Assembly: GCF_030931715.1 (NCBI RefSeq)
Contig: NZ_CP133261.1
Span: 1,426,001 to 1,490,000, forward strand
Length of the DNA stretch: 64,000 bases
Source of the DNA: Tissierella sp. MB52-C2
GTDB taxonomy: Bacteria; Bacillota; Clostridia; Tissierellales; Tissierellaceae
Direction: 5' to 3'
The notes under the pieces: model-generated
Told to the model about the DNA's origin: nothing
The model's input: only the letters and a program-made list of their open reading frames with translations
Database searches by the model: none
Translations under genes and position numbers: made by a program
Shown here: positions 56,003 to 64,000 of the stretch, one piece after another
How positions within the stretch are numbered: position 1 is the first letter of the stretch
How the letters are laid out: every line of letters starts with the position of its first letter

Positions 56003-56604
56003 AAAAGTCTTTTAGTTTTCCAATAATATTTATGGCTCTTGTCACTGCTTTCTTTACATTTATATTAGCTTTTCTAAATTATAGTACTGCTGATAAAATT
56101 GCATTTAATCAAGAGCTAGAGTTAAGTGAGAAACTACTCTATATCTTTGATATAGAGCCATTATCCAATGATCCCAATGATATTAACCAAGCCTTTAAAG
56201 ATAATATAGGTACTATAAAGTCAGACGGTGGGGACTTATATGTATATTATGGAGATAATAAAGAAATTTTAGGCTATGCTGTGCCTATAAATGGGTCTGG
56301 ATTATGGGGAAGTATAGATGGATATGTTGGAGTTTCAGCAGATTACTCTACATTACTAGGTTTAGAGTTTATTTCCCATAGTGAAACTCCGGGACTAGGC
56401 GGCCGAATATCTGAAGACTGGTATAAGGAACAGTTTCGAGGGATAGATTTAACTGAGACAACAGATGGAAACTATATTATATATAAACCAGCATCATGTG
56501 GAAACGTAGATGCCATAGCTGGAGCCACATTGACATCAAAGTCTGTAAGTAAACTTCTAAATGAGGATTTAGAAGAATTTATAAAAAGAGAGGTGAATAA
56601 ATGA
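55999..56604 (+). CDS. rnfG: Rnf/Nqr complex flavoprotein subunit RnfG (NqrC homologue)
   Basis: 201 residues: one N-terminal span, then an outside FMN-binding domain with VGVSADYSTLLGLEFISHSE, TPGLGGRISEDW and the flavin-attachment motif AGATLTSKSV (Thr linked to FMN by ApbE). It carries electrons on the outer face. The start overlaps the rnfD stop by 4 bases (ATGA). Confidence 0.92.
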   Translation: MKKSFSFPIIFMALVTAFFTFILAFLNYSTADKIAFNQELELSEKLLYIFDIEPLSNDPNDINQAFKDNIGTIKSDGGDLYVYYGDNKEILGYAVPINGSGLWGSIDGYVGVSADYSTLLGLEFISHSETPGLGGRISEDWYKEQFRGIDLTETTDGNYIIYKPASCGNVDAIAGATLTSKSVSKLLNEDLEEFIKREVNK

Positions 56605-57233
56605 TGAAGGGAGATAGTCCGAAAAAAATATTTAAAATGGGACTTTGGGAAGATAATCCTATATTAGTTCAGATAATAGGTATATGTTCAGCCCTAGCAG
56701 TGACTAACCTTATGATAAACTCATTAATCATGGGAGTAGGACTAATATTTGTTACTGCATTATCATCTTTTACTGTATCTTTACTTAGGAATTATACACC
56801 AAAGCATATTAGAATGATGGTTCAAGTACTTATAATAGCAGCCTATGTAATTATAGTGGATATTTTCCTAAAGGCATATATGCCTGAAATGAGCAAGGCA
56901 TTAGGACCTTATGTAGGATTGATTATTACAAACTGTATAATCATGGGTAGAGCAGAGGCCTATGCGCAGAAAAATTCCCCTATTCCTTCATTTTTAGATG
57001 GAGTAGCCTCTGGATTAGGCTATACTTTAGTTCTTTTGGTCATAGCTTTTATTAGAGAATTATTAGGATTTGGGACAGTTTTTGGAATTCAAGTTTTAGG
57101 AGAATGGTGGACACCATGGACTATAATGATTATGCCACCAGCAGCATTTTTTATATTAGCAGTTGTTATCTGGATCACTAAAACTATTCAAGAAAAAGAG
57201 AAAGATAATGAGAAAGGTCAGGTGGCTAATTGA
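56601..57233 (+). CDS. rnfE: Rnf/Nqr complex membrane subunit RnfE (NqrD homologue)
   Basis: 210 residues with six membrane spans; opens GLWEDNPILVQIIGICSALAV and contains GPYVGLIITNCIIMGRAEAYA, where the Cys helps bind an intramembrane iron-sulfur cluster shared with RnfA. ATGATG offers two adjacent starts overlapping the rnfG stop. Confidence 0.93.
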   Translation: MMKGDSPKKIFKMGLWEDNPILVQIIGICSALAVTNLMINSLIMGVGLIFVTALSSFTVSLLRNYTPKHIRMMVQVLIIAAYVIIVDIFLKAYMPEMSKALGPYVGLIITNCIIMGRAEAYAQKNSPIPSFLDGVASGLGYTLVLLVIAFIRELLGFGTVFGIQVLGEWWTPWTIMIMPPAAFFILAVVIWITKTIQEKEKDNEKGQVAN

Positions 57234-57823
57234 TGATAGAACTTAATCCTTTTATAATATTTTTTGCAGCAATATTTACTAATAATATGATATTTAGTAA
57301 TTTCTTAGGAATGTGTTCCTATATAGCAGTATCTAGAGAGATACCTACCTCTTTAGGATTAGGTCAGGCTGTTACCTTTGTACTTACTTGCACTACAATA
57401 ATAAACTACCTTATATATCATTATGCTTTATTACCACTTGGATTAGATTACCTAAGATTTATAGTATTTATTATTAGTATAGCAGCATTTGTACAGCTTT
57501 TAGAAATGTTTGTAGAAAGGTATCTTCCTAATTTATATTATGCATTAGGTATTTTTTTACCTCTTATAACTGTAAATTGCGCCATACTAGGAGTTTCACT
57601 ATTTATGATAATTCGTAACTATAATTTCCTTCAATCCATAGGATTTAGCATTGGATCTGGAATTGGATGGACATTGGCCATAGTTGCACTGGCAGGAATT
57701 CGTCAGAAGCTAAAGAAAGCATCAATACCTAAAGGACTTGAAGGACCGGGTATAACCTTAATCATTACTGGATTAATGGCCTTAGCTTTCATAGGATTTT
57801 CAGGTATTGTTCAAATCCAATAG
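57233..57823 (+). CDS. rnfA: Rnf/Nqr complex membrane subunit RnfA (NqrE homologue)
   Basis: 196 residues, six spans; FTNNMIFSNFLGMCSYIAVS and LPLITVNCAILGVSLF carry the Cys residues for the intramembrane cluster shared with RnfE. ATG 57233 overlaps the rnfE stop (TGATG). Confidence 0.93.
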   Translation: MIELNPFIIFFAAIFTNNMIFSNFLGMCSYIAVSREIPTSLGLGQAVTFVLTCTTIINYLIYHYALLPLGLDYLRFIVFIISIAAFVQLLEMFVERYLPNLYYALGIFLPLITVNCAILGVSLFMIIRNYNFLQSIGFSIGSGIGWTLAIVALAGIRQKLKKASIPKGLEGPGITLIITGLMALAFIGFSGIVQIQ

Positions 57824-57834
57824 GGGGGAGATAT

Positions 57835-58938
57835 ATGAACGAAATAATTATAACAACCATATCTATTACAGGAATATCAGCTATATTTGCTTTTCTCCTT
57901 ACTCTTGCTGATAGAACAATAGGAAATTATGGAGAAATAGAATTAAATATAAACGACGATAAAGATTATACAGTCCAAGGAGGTTCATCTCTTTTATCTA
58001 CTTTAATAGATGAAAAGATATTTATTCCATCAGCCTGTGGTGGTAAAGGAACCTGTGGATATTGTAAAGTAAAAGTATTAGAAGGTGGGGGCCCAGTGCT
58101 TCCTACTGAGATTCCATTTTTAACTCAAGAAGAATTAGATGACCATGTAAGACTTTCATGTCAATGTAAAGTAAAAGAAAAAATTAAAATTCAAATACCT
58201 GAAGAATTATTTAATGTTAAAGAATATTTTGCTACAGTAGAAGTCTTAGAAGATATGACATCTGTAATAAAAAGACTGAGACTTAAATTACCAGAAGGAG
58301 AAGAGATAAAATTTAAGCCAGGACAATTTATTCAACTTAAAGCTCCATTATATGAAGGAAATGATGAAGAAGTCTATAGGGCTTATTCCATAGCTTCTGC
58401 TGCAGAAGATAAAAATCATATAGAGCTATTCATAGGGTATGTTCCAGGTGGTAAATGTACTACTTATGTCCATAAACATTTGAAAGTAGGAGATACAGTA
58501 CAGATAAATGGTCCCTATGGAGACTTTTACTTTGATGATGAGAGTGGTCGAGAAGTTATATTAGTTGCAGCAGGTACAGGCATTGCTCCCATACTCTCTA
58601 TACTTAAACATATGAGAGAGAAAAAGATAAATAGAAAGGCTAGATTTTACTTTGGTGCTAAGACTCCTGAAGATTTATTTTTAGTAGAATATTTTAAGGA
58701 ATTAGAAAATGAGTTATATGATTTTAAATTTATACCGACTTTATCAAGGGTAACAGAAGAACATAATTGGACTGGAGAAACAGGTAGAGTCAATAATGCT
58801 ATAGATAAATATTTAACGGATTCGGAAAATAAAGAATCTTACCTTTGTGGTAATGAAAAGATGATAGCTACTATGGTAGAGGCTCTTATGGAAAAAGGAA
58901 TTCCAGAGGAGTTAATATACTTTGATAAATTTGATTGA
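57835..58938 (+). CDS. nqrF: NqrF-type NADH dehydrogenase subunit (2Fe-2S and FAD) in place of RnfB
   Basis: 367 residues. One N-terminal span (about 5-25), then a 2Fe-2S ferredoxin domain (CGGKGTCGYC plus the final Cys in LSCQC), an FAD domain (FKPGQFIQLKAP, YRAYSIAS) and an NAD domain (ILVAAGTGIAPILSIL, SYLCGNEKMI). This is the NqrF architecture, taking electrons from NADH. It sits directly after rnfA, where clostridial operons carry rnfB (a polyferredoxin). AGGGGGGAGATAT precedes the ATG. Neither nqrA nor rnfC is present nearby. Confidence 0.9.
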   Translation: MNEIIITTISITGISAIFAFLLTLADRTIGNYGEIELNINDDKDYTVQGGSSLLSTLIDEKIFIPSACGGKGTCGYCKVKVLEGGGPVLPTEIPFLTQEELDDHVRLSCQCKVKEKIKIQIPEELFNVKEYFATVEVLEDMTSVIKRLRLKLPEGEEIKFKPGQFIQLKAPLYEGNDEEVYRAYSIASAAEDKNHIELFIGYVPGGKCTTYVHKHLKVGDTVQINGPYGDFYFDDESGREVILVAAGTGIAPILSILKHMREKKINRKARFYFGAKTPEDLFLVEYFKELENELYDFKFIPTLSRVTEEHNWTGETGRVNNAIDKYLTDSENKESYLCGNEKMIATMVEALMEKGIPEELIYFDKFD

Positions 58939-58965
58939 GAGAAATCCTAGTGATTTCTCTTTTTA
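58938..58965 (+). terminator. Rho-independent terminator of the rnf/nqr operon
   Basis: Stem AGAGAAATC/GATTTCTCT with a 5-base loop, then TTTTT, starting at the stop codon of nqrF. Confidence 0.87.
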
Positions 58966-59044
58966 TGGACTACTTTATTTAAATATATGATATAATTATA
59001 CTAGAGTAGAATCAATACATAAAAAATCCTTAGGGGGATGAGGA

Positions 59045-60391
59045 ATGAAGCTTGAGTTATTTGACTTTATAGACGAAACCTTAGAACTGATAGAAAAAAG
59101 AAAGGAGAGTATTGAGAAGGTTGCCAATTCTTTAGAAAAGTTTTTTACCGATAGTTTTTTTATACAAGATCACTTTTTAAACGTTAGCTACAGAATAAAA
59201 TCATCAGAGAGTTTAAGGGAAAAGATATTGCGTCACAATTTCTACATAAAATATAAGACACCTGAAAAGCTATTAGATAATTTATCGGATTTAATAGGAT
59301 TTAGAGTTGAATGTAGATTTATTGAAGACGAAGACAAGATCTATAGAGATATAATAAAATTATTTGACATAAAATGCAAAGACGGATTCTATACTAACCC
59401 TCTTAATCCCAACATTTTACTGCAACTAGAAGAAAAACAACCTCAGAAACAAAAAAATGGATTTGAAATATATAAGATTGATGGAAAGTATTGTAAAGAT
59501 GGAGTATGTATTAATTTTGAGTTACAGATAAAATCCTTAGTAAATATTTTCTGGGGAGAAATTGACCATAGAGTATTATATAAGAATTTCAATTATATGT
59601 TAACAGAAGACTTTTTTAGAGATATAATGTCTTCAATAAAAGATAATTTATCTATGATTGATAGGCAGTTAATGCTTGTATATAATCATTTAAATGGAAT
59701 GGATACTAGTGATTCTCTAGCAAAAAATATTCAATTGCAAGCGTTATTATCCAAAATTATTCATGATACTTATATAGTTAAAATAAGGCAGGAAATAGGT
59801 TTTGTAGTAGATTTTAAAAAATCCACAGATGTTATTGTAAATTATATATTTATGAAAGGTGGATTAGAAGGGTCTGAACATTATAGTACAAATTTTTTAA
59901 GAATATTAAATAGATTAAATGAAATAGGGAAAAACGATATATCTTTTAGTAGATATATTAATTTTGAAAGGGAAATATTTTTTAATGATGATTTTACAAG
60001 AAAAATAGGAAATAGTATTCTAGAAGTCATAAATAAAGATTTTAGATGGAATTTGTTTTTTAGAATAATCTTTGAAATAGAAGAAGGAAATAATGCAGAA
60101 GACTTTGAAGGATTTATGATATTTGTTAGATATAGATTCCATGAAAATATAATTTTAATCCTAGAAAATAAAGATTTTGAAGACGAAGAAAAAGAAGAAG
60201 TTCTTAACTTTATAATGGAAACAATAGCAACTATTTTTTGTAAAGATTTAGATGTAGATTTCCTAAGTGATTGTAGCATTAAGAAATTGAATAATAATAT
60301 AGGAAAAGCCTTTAGAAACATACAGGATTTTAATGATTGGATAAGAGAGAGAGAGACAATTATAGATGTAATATCTAAACATGATTTTTAA
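59045..60391 (+). CDS. RelA/SpoT-like synthetase-domain protein with long C-terminal extension
   Basis: 448 residues. The first ~215 look like a (p)ppGpp synthetase fold: SYRIKSSESLREKILRHNF, DNLSDLIGFRVECRF (metal Asp) and NFELQIKSLVNIFWGEIDHR, with LYK (second acidic site). The usual GYxSxH loop that holds the nucleotide is missing: the place reads NGFEIYKIDGK. The C-terminal half (about 220-448) is helical, acidic and unrecognised. No HD hydrolase, TGS or ACT domain. It could be a small alarmone synthetase with changed specificity or a non-catalytic regulator. GGGGGATGAGG precedes the ATG. Confidence 0.7.
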   Translation: MKLELFDFIDETLELIEKRKESIEKVANSLEKFFTDSFFIQDHFLNVSYRIKSSESLREKILRHNFYIKYKTPEKLLDNLSDLIGFRVECRFIEDEDKIYRDIIKLFDIKCKDGFYTNPLNPNILLQLEEKQPQKQKNGFEIYKIDGKYCKDGVCINFELQIKSLVNIFWGEIDHRVLYKNFNYMLTEDFFRDIMSSIKDNLSMIDRQLMLVYNHLNGMDTSDSLAKNIQLQALLSKIIHDTYIVKIRQEIGFVVDFKKSTDVIVNYIFMKGGLEGSEHYSTNFLRILNRLNEIGKNDISFSRYINFEREIFFNDDFTRKIGNSILEVINKDFRWNLFFRIIFEIEEGNNAEDFEGFMIFVRYRFHENIILILENKDFEDEEKEEVLNFIMETIATIFCKDLDVDFLSDCSIKKLNNNIGKAFRNIQDFNDWIRERETIIDVISKHDF

Positions 60392-60421
60392 AGTATTTGA
60401 AGTTTTTCAAATACTTTTTTC
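60390..60421 (+). terminator. Rho-independent terminator
   Basis: Stem AAAGTATTTGAA/TTCAAATACTTT with a 4-base loop, then T and C; the stem begins at the stop codon. Confidence 0.8.
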
Positions 60422-60468
60422 TTATTGGGTAAATATATAATATACAATAAATGATAGGAGTTGATGTA

Positions 60469-62223
60469 ATGAAAATACTTGAAAGAGTAAAGTCTACTTT
60501 ATGGAGTATGGAAAAAAGTATTAAAAGGTTTCCCATAACCATAGGAATCTCGACAATTTTAGCAATTTTTTTAATATATTTAAATGAGAGTTATTTAATC
60601 GGGGAAACAATGGAAAATCTAAGCAAACTAAGTTTAGTATTGGGATTAGGAATTCCTTTATCTTTATGTATTGGGTTAGTAATAGAAAGATTTTTTGAAA
60701 AGAATAAATTGATTTCATTAGCTCTATATTTTATTGGTGCTGGATTTTTACTATTATATTACTTTGTATTCCTAGAGAATAATAATACCATAGGGATGTC
60801 TAGATATTTAGGGACTATTTTATTTTGCATATTGGGATTTTTATATATTTTAAAAATAGGAAGGGATAGAGATTATGAATATTATGTAATGGACATATAT
60901 TCTAGTTTTGCTTTAACCTTTGTATATTCATTTGTCCTTTACTTTGGATTATCTGCTATATTTTTTACTATTGATCGATTATTTGATGCTAATATTCAAG
61001 GAAAGTTATATTACTATATGTTATTGATTGTATTTTTCATATTTGCAATATCATTATTTTTATCTAAACTACCATATACTGATACAAAATATGAAAAAGT
61101 AGAATATGAAAAATCTTTAAAAATATTACTAACTTATATAGTAATTCCTTTAATAACTATATATACTGGAATATTATATGTATATTTCGGAAAAATACTA
61201 GTAACGAGAGTATGGCCTAGAGGCTTAGTATCCCATTTAGTATTGTGGTATTCAACCATATCGGTAGGGGTTATATTTTTAATAACTCCAATACTTGAGG
61301 AAAATAAGATTGCAAAGATGTTTAAAGTTTTATTTCCTAAAATAATACTTCCCATCATAGTAATGATGTATATGTCCATATATCAAAGAGTACATCAATA
61401 TGGAATAACAGAAAATAGATATTATTTAATAGTATTAGGACTATGGGTATTAGGAATAATGGTATATTTCTCAGTGAAGAAGCCTTTAAAGAATATTATT
61501 ATACCTATTAGTTTATCTGTAATAATGCTTAATTCTGTATATGGACCTTTTAGCAGTTTCTCCATATCTAAGTATAGTCAAAATAAAAGATTAGAAAATA
61601 TATTAGAGAAAAACAATATGATTTCTAATGGTGAAATAGTTCCTAATTCAGATATTTCTAAGGAAGATAAAGGAGAAATAAGCAATATAATAAGCTATTT
61701 TAATATGAGGCATGGAGTAGAAGATATAAAGATTTTACCTAAGGATTTTAGTTTAGATGAAATGGAAAATATATTTGGATTCGAATATAATCCATACACT
61801 CCTTATACAGATAATGGCTACGCTTACTTTGGAATTTATACTAATAGAGAGCCTGTAGATATAAAGGGATATGATTATTATGTAAATATAGACTATTGGA
61901 ATGAAAATAAAATAGAAGTTGGTGAATTAACTCTCCAGTATGATAAAGCAAGAGAAGTATTAACTATTTCAAGAGATGATAAAATTATATTGGAACAGGG
62001 TATAATGGAATTTGTAGAAGATATATATAACAAACAAGAATCTAAGGAAATAGATAAATCTATGGTTTCTTATGAAGATACCACATATAATGTATCCATG
62101 AGAAATGATATAGATAGTATAGATCTTAAATTTATATTTACTAATATAAGTGGTAAAATAGATAATCAAAATATATTAGAAATTGGCAGTCTAGAATTTA
62201 TATTATTAATTTCAGATAAATAA
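60469..62223 (+). CDS. DUF4153 membrane protein
   Basis: 584 residues from ATG 60469 (AGGAGTTGATGTA upstream). About twelve hydrophobic segments fill residues 20-385. The DUF4153 core is ILLTYIVIPLITIYTGILYVY, RVWPRGLVSHLVLWYS and QRVHQYGITENRYYLIVLGLW. A hydrophilic C-terminal part (about 390-584, GFEYNPYTPYTDNGYAYFGIY) lies probably outside. The function of the family is unknown; gene context offers no clue. Confidence 0.85.
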   Translation: MKILERVKSTLWSMEKSIKRFPITIGISTILAIFLIYLNESYLIGETMENLSKLSLVLGLGIPLSLCIGLVIERFFEKNKLISLALYFIGAGFLLLYYFVFLENNNTIGMSRYLGTILFCILGFLYILKIGRDRDYEYYVMDIYSSFALTFVYSFVLYFGLSAIFFTIDRLFDANIQGKLYYYMLLIVFFIFAISLFLSKLPYTDTKYEKVEYEKSLKILLTYIVIPLITIYTGILYVYFGKILVTRVWPRGLVSHLVLWYSTISVGVIFLITPILEENKIAKMFKVLFPKIILPIIVMMYMSIYQRVHQYGITENRYYLIVLGLWVLGIMVYFSVKKPLKNIIIPISLSVIMLNSVYGPFSSFSISKYSQNKRLENILEKNNMISNGEIVPNSDISKEDKGEISNIISYFNMRHGVEDIKILPKDFSLDEMENIFGFEYNPYTPYTDNGYAYFGIYTNREPVDIKGYDYYVNIDYWNENKIEVGELTLQYDKAREVLTISRDDKIILEQGIMEFVEDIYNKQESKEIDKSMVSYEDTTYNVSMRNDIDSIDLKFIFTNISGKIDNQNILEIGSLEFILLISDK

Positions 62224-62327
62224 TACGTTGAAAGATTTATAGCCCCTATTTTTTTAAAAGAATTAGTAGTATAATACTATTTATTATAATAAAATAATAT
62301 TATAGAATGTTGACGGGAGGTACTAGG

Positions 62328-62804
62328 ATGAAAGAAGTATATTTGGCAGGTGGATGTTTCTGGGGTGTGGAGGAATATATGTCAAGAATAGCTGGAGTAG
62401 TAGATACAAAAGTAGGATATGCCAATGGTATAAAGGAAAATCCATCCTATGAAGAAGTATGTACAGGAACTACAGGTCATACTGAAACAACCTATGTAAA
62501 ATATGATGAAAATATAATTTCTTTAGAAGAGCTATTAAATAAATTTTGGAGAATAATAGATCCAACTATGTTGAATAGACAGGGACCTGATATAGGAAAT
62601 CAATATAGAACGGGAATCTATTATGTAGACCAAAATGATTTAGACATTATAAATAAAACATTGGAAGAACAGAAAACTAAATATGATAGACCAATAGTAA
62701 CAGAAATTATGTCTTTGCAATCTTTCTTTAATGCTGAAGAATATCATCAGGACTATTTAAAGAAAAATCCAAGTGGATATTGTCATATAGACTTAAGTAA
62801 ATAA
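62328..62804 (+). CDS. msrA: Peptide methionine (S)-S-oxide reductase
   Basis: 158 residues from ATG 62328 (GGGAGGTACTAGG upstream). Catalytic [10 protein letters not shown], then [17 protein letters not shown], the FWRIIDPT strand with [13 protein letters not shown], and a resolving Cys in GYCHIDL. It repairs oxidised methionine. It uses Cys at the active site although this organism makes selenoproteins and some clostridial MsrA use selenocysteine. Separate start, own terminator. Confidence 0.94.
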   Translation: MKEVYLAGGCFWGVEEYMSRIAGVVDTKVGYANGIKENPSYEEVCTGTTGHTETTYVKYDENIISLEELLNKFWRIIDPTMLNRQGPDIGNQYRTGIYYVDQNDLDIINKTLEEQKTKYDRPIVTEIMSLQSFFNAEEYHQDYLKKNPSGYCHIDLSK

Positions 62805-62807
62805 ATG

Positions 62808-62829
62808 GAATCCCCTAGGGGATTCTTTT
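62808..62829 (+). terminator. Rho-independent terminator
   Basis: Perfect palindrome GAATCCCCTAGGGGATTC followed by TTTT, 3 bases after the msrA stop. Confidence 0.85.
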
Positions 62830-62849
62830 AATGTATATGGAGTGGAAAG

Positions 62850-63728
62850 ATGAAAAAATTTAAAAAGGTATATATAGAAATAACCAACGTATGTAATCTA
62901 CAGTGTGAGTTTTGCCCTAAGACTAATAGGGATAAGAGATTTATGACAATAGATGAATTCTCTTATATACTTGATGAAGTTAAAGATTTTACAGACTATC
63001 TATATTTTCATGTGAAGGGAGAGCCTTTATTGCATCCCCATATAGATGAATTTCTGGAAATATCTTATGATAAAGGATTTAAAGTCAATATAACTACTAA
63101 TGGAACTTTGCTTTCAAAGGTAGGAGATAAATTACTAAATAAACTAGCCCTTAGACAGATAAATATTTCATTACATAGTTTTGATGGAAATAATGAGATG
63201 GAAAATAAGGATAGTTATTTAGATAATATATTTAACTTTATTAAATCTGCTAGAGACAATAAGGGATTGATAATAGCTTTAAGGCTTTGGAATTTAACAG
63301 ATGATAATTTAATTAATAAAAAGGCAAATAAAAATAAAGAAATATTAGATAGAATTCAATCTGAATTTAATCTTCCTTTTAAAGTGGAAGATACAATAAA
63401 TCCTCAAAGGGGATTAAAAATAGAAGATAGAATATATTTGAACCAAGATTCTGAATTTATATGGCCAGATTTAAATAATGAAGACTTTGGCAAGGAAGGA
63501 TATTGTTATGGTTTAAGAAACCAAATGGGGGTTTTAGTAGATGGAACTGTAATTCCTTGTTGTTTAGATGGGGAAGGAAAAATATCTTTGGGAAATATTT
63601 ATAATAACTCATTGAAACAAGTTTTATCTAGTAACAGGGCTAGAGATATATATGAGGGGTTTTCTAAAAGATTAGTTGTAGAAGAAATGTGTAGAAAATG
63701 TGGTTATCGAAGAAGATTTAATTTATGA
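62850..63728 (+). CDS. Radical SAM protein with SPASM-like C-terminus
   Basis: 292 residues. CNLQCEFCPKTNRD gives the three cysteines (C-x3-C-x2-C) for the 4Fe-4S cluster that cleaves SAM; HVKGEPLLHP and VNITTNGTLL follow the radical SAM barrel. The C-terminus holds extra cysteines GYCYG, VIPCCLDG and MCRKCGYRRRF typical of a SPASM auxiliary cluster. Members modify peptides or proteins; no precursor peptide gene is seen next to it. GGAGTGGAAAG precedes the ATG. Confidence 0.88.
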   Translation: MKKFKKVYIEITNVCNLQCEFCPKTNRDKRFMTIDEFSYILDEVKDFTDYLYFHVKGEPLLHPHIDEFLEISYDKGFKVNITTNGTLLSKVGDKLLNKLALRQINISLHSFDGNNEMENKDSYLDNIFNFIKSARDNKGLIIALRLWNLTDDNLINKKANKNKEILDRIQSEFNLPFKVEDTINPQRGLKIEDRIYLNQDSEFIWPDLNNEDFGKEGYCYGLRNQMGVLVDGTVIPCCLDGEGKISLGNIYNNSLKQVLSSNRARDIYEGFSKRLVVEEMCRKCGYRRRFNL

Positions 63729-63760
63729 ACAAAACTTAAAGAGTTTTTATAGAGTAAAAG

Positions 63761-63790
63761 TTGACACAATATATAGTGGTTTGGTAAAAT
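63761..63790 (+). promoter_or_regulatory. Promoter of nrdD
   Basis: TTGACA (63761) and TAAAAT (63785) with an 18-base spacer. The -35 box overlaps the first NrdR-like box, so repressor binding would block polymerase. Confidence 0.7.
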
Positions 63791-63810
63791 TGAAATACGA
63801 TATATAGAAC
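63764..63810 (+). promoter_or_regulatory. Pair of NrdR-like boxes
   Basis: ACACAATATATAGTGG (63764-63779) is close to the NrdR consensus. ATACGATATATAGAAC (63795-63810) is a weaker copy. They start 31 bases apart, i.e. about three helical turns, the usual NrdR arrangement before ribonucleotide reductase genes. Confidence 0.75.
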
Positions 63811-63824
63811 AAGGGGGCTTTTAA

Positions 63825-64000
63825 GTGATTACGAAAATAAGAAAAAGGGATGGAAGGGAAGTTCCTTTTAATGTGGAGAAAATTTCCAATGCAATATTTA
63901 AAGCAGCACAGGCAGCGGGTGGATATGATTATAATACTTCAATGGCTTTAGCAGAAAAGGTAATTATATTGACTAATGATAAGTATAGTGGCAAGGTACC
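63825..64000 (+). CDS. nrdD: Anaerobic ribonucleoside-triphosphate reductase, N-terminal part (cut by window end)
   Basis: Starts at GTG behind AAGGGGGCTTTTAA and runs off the right edge. The visible 58 residues form an ATP-cone domain: ITKIRKRDGREVPFNVEKIS and NAIFKAAQAAGG. This regulatory domain opens NrdD (class III) proteins and some class I/II enzymes and NrdR. The anaerobic context and the NrdR-like boxes favour NrdD. It makes DNA precursors without oxygen. Confidence 0.75.
   Translation, partial: MITKIRKRDGREVPFNVEKISNAIFKAAQAAGGYDYNTSMALAEKVIILTNDKYSGKV

Noticed and set aside
62328-62804. MsrA as a third selenoprotein
   Set aside because: The active site reads GGCFWG with a normal Cys codon and no UGA.
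1-64000. CRISPR arrays, rRNA and tRNA genes
   Set aside because: No regularly spaced direct repeats of CRISPR type, no rRNA-like stretch and no cloverleaf with a TTCGA-type arm were recognised by eye; a tRNA scan would be needed to be certain.

Overview
The window is AT-rich, gene-dense DNA from an anaerobic, probably spore-forming low-GC Firmicute. Genes are short, have strong AGGAGG-type ribosome sites, often start with TTG or GTG, and are separated by compact hairpin terminators. The Rnf-type membrane complex, the class III (anaerobic) ribonucleotide reductase start, a PrdB/GrdB-like selenoprotein and a SelW-like selenoprotein all point to an amino-acid-fermenting clostridial or Tissierellia-like anaerobe. 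The species cannot be named from the sequence alone.

Bases 1-7.7 kb hold single-gene units: a GNAT acetyltransferase (cut by the left edge), a membrane methyltransferase, a nucleotidyltransferase preceded by a run of ten G, a VOC protein, an APH-type kinase, a HIT protein, a metallophosphoesterase, a cytosolic-type Cu/Zn superoxide dismutase and a four-LysM protein. Broken gene pieces lie between them, including a degenerate piece of the superoxide dismutase. Bases 7.8-18.1 kb carry a membrane metallophosphoesterase with dinB, a MarR-ftsH pair, an ECF-like sigma/anti-sigma operon and a three-gene ABC export operon. The ABC operon is divergent from a LytTR two-component system (18.2-20.2 kb). 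Next come xpaC-telA, a MATE exporter, a stretch with a truncated response regulator and a SelW-like selenoprotein, a chemoreceptor and a membrane-anchored MutS-like protein.

Bases 29.6-34.6 kb form an ABC exporter plus two-component module. It is followed on the other strand by a PrdB/GrdB-like gene interrupted by an in-frame UGA. Bases 36-46 kb hold a cell-wall amidase, a DUF1538 membrane protein with a tandem PII-like partner, a TipAS-type MerR regulator with a 19-bp-spacer promoter, a methyltransferase, an IS1182-type transposase remnant and a second ABC exporter with a very long coiled coil. Bases 46-54.9 kb hold an orphan MASE3-like histidine kinase, a sodium symporter, a second MATE protein, an acyl-ACP thioesterase, methylglyoxal synthase, a cold-shock protein and a parvulin-type isomerase.

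Bases 55-59 kb encode an unusual ion-pump operon: rnfD-rnfG-rnfE-rnfA followed by an NqrF-type NADH dehydrogenase subunit in the place where rnfB normally lies, with no rnfC, rnfB or nqrA beside it. The window closes with a RelA/SpoT-like protein that lacks a key motif, a DUF4153 membrane protein, msrA, a radical SAM/SPASM protein, and the start of nrdD behind a pair of NrdR-like boxes.

The most notable hidden content is two selenoprotein genes that ordinary ORF calling splits or misses. Each has a predicted bacterial SECIS hairpin whose loop begins 17 nt after the UGA. The other main item is the chimeric Rnf/Nqr operon.
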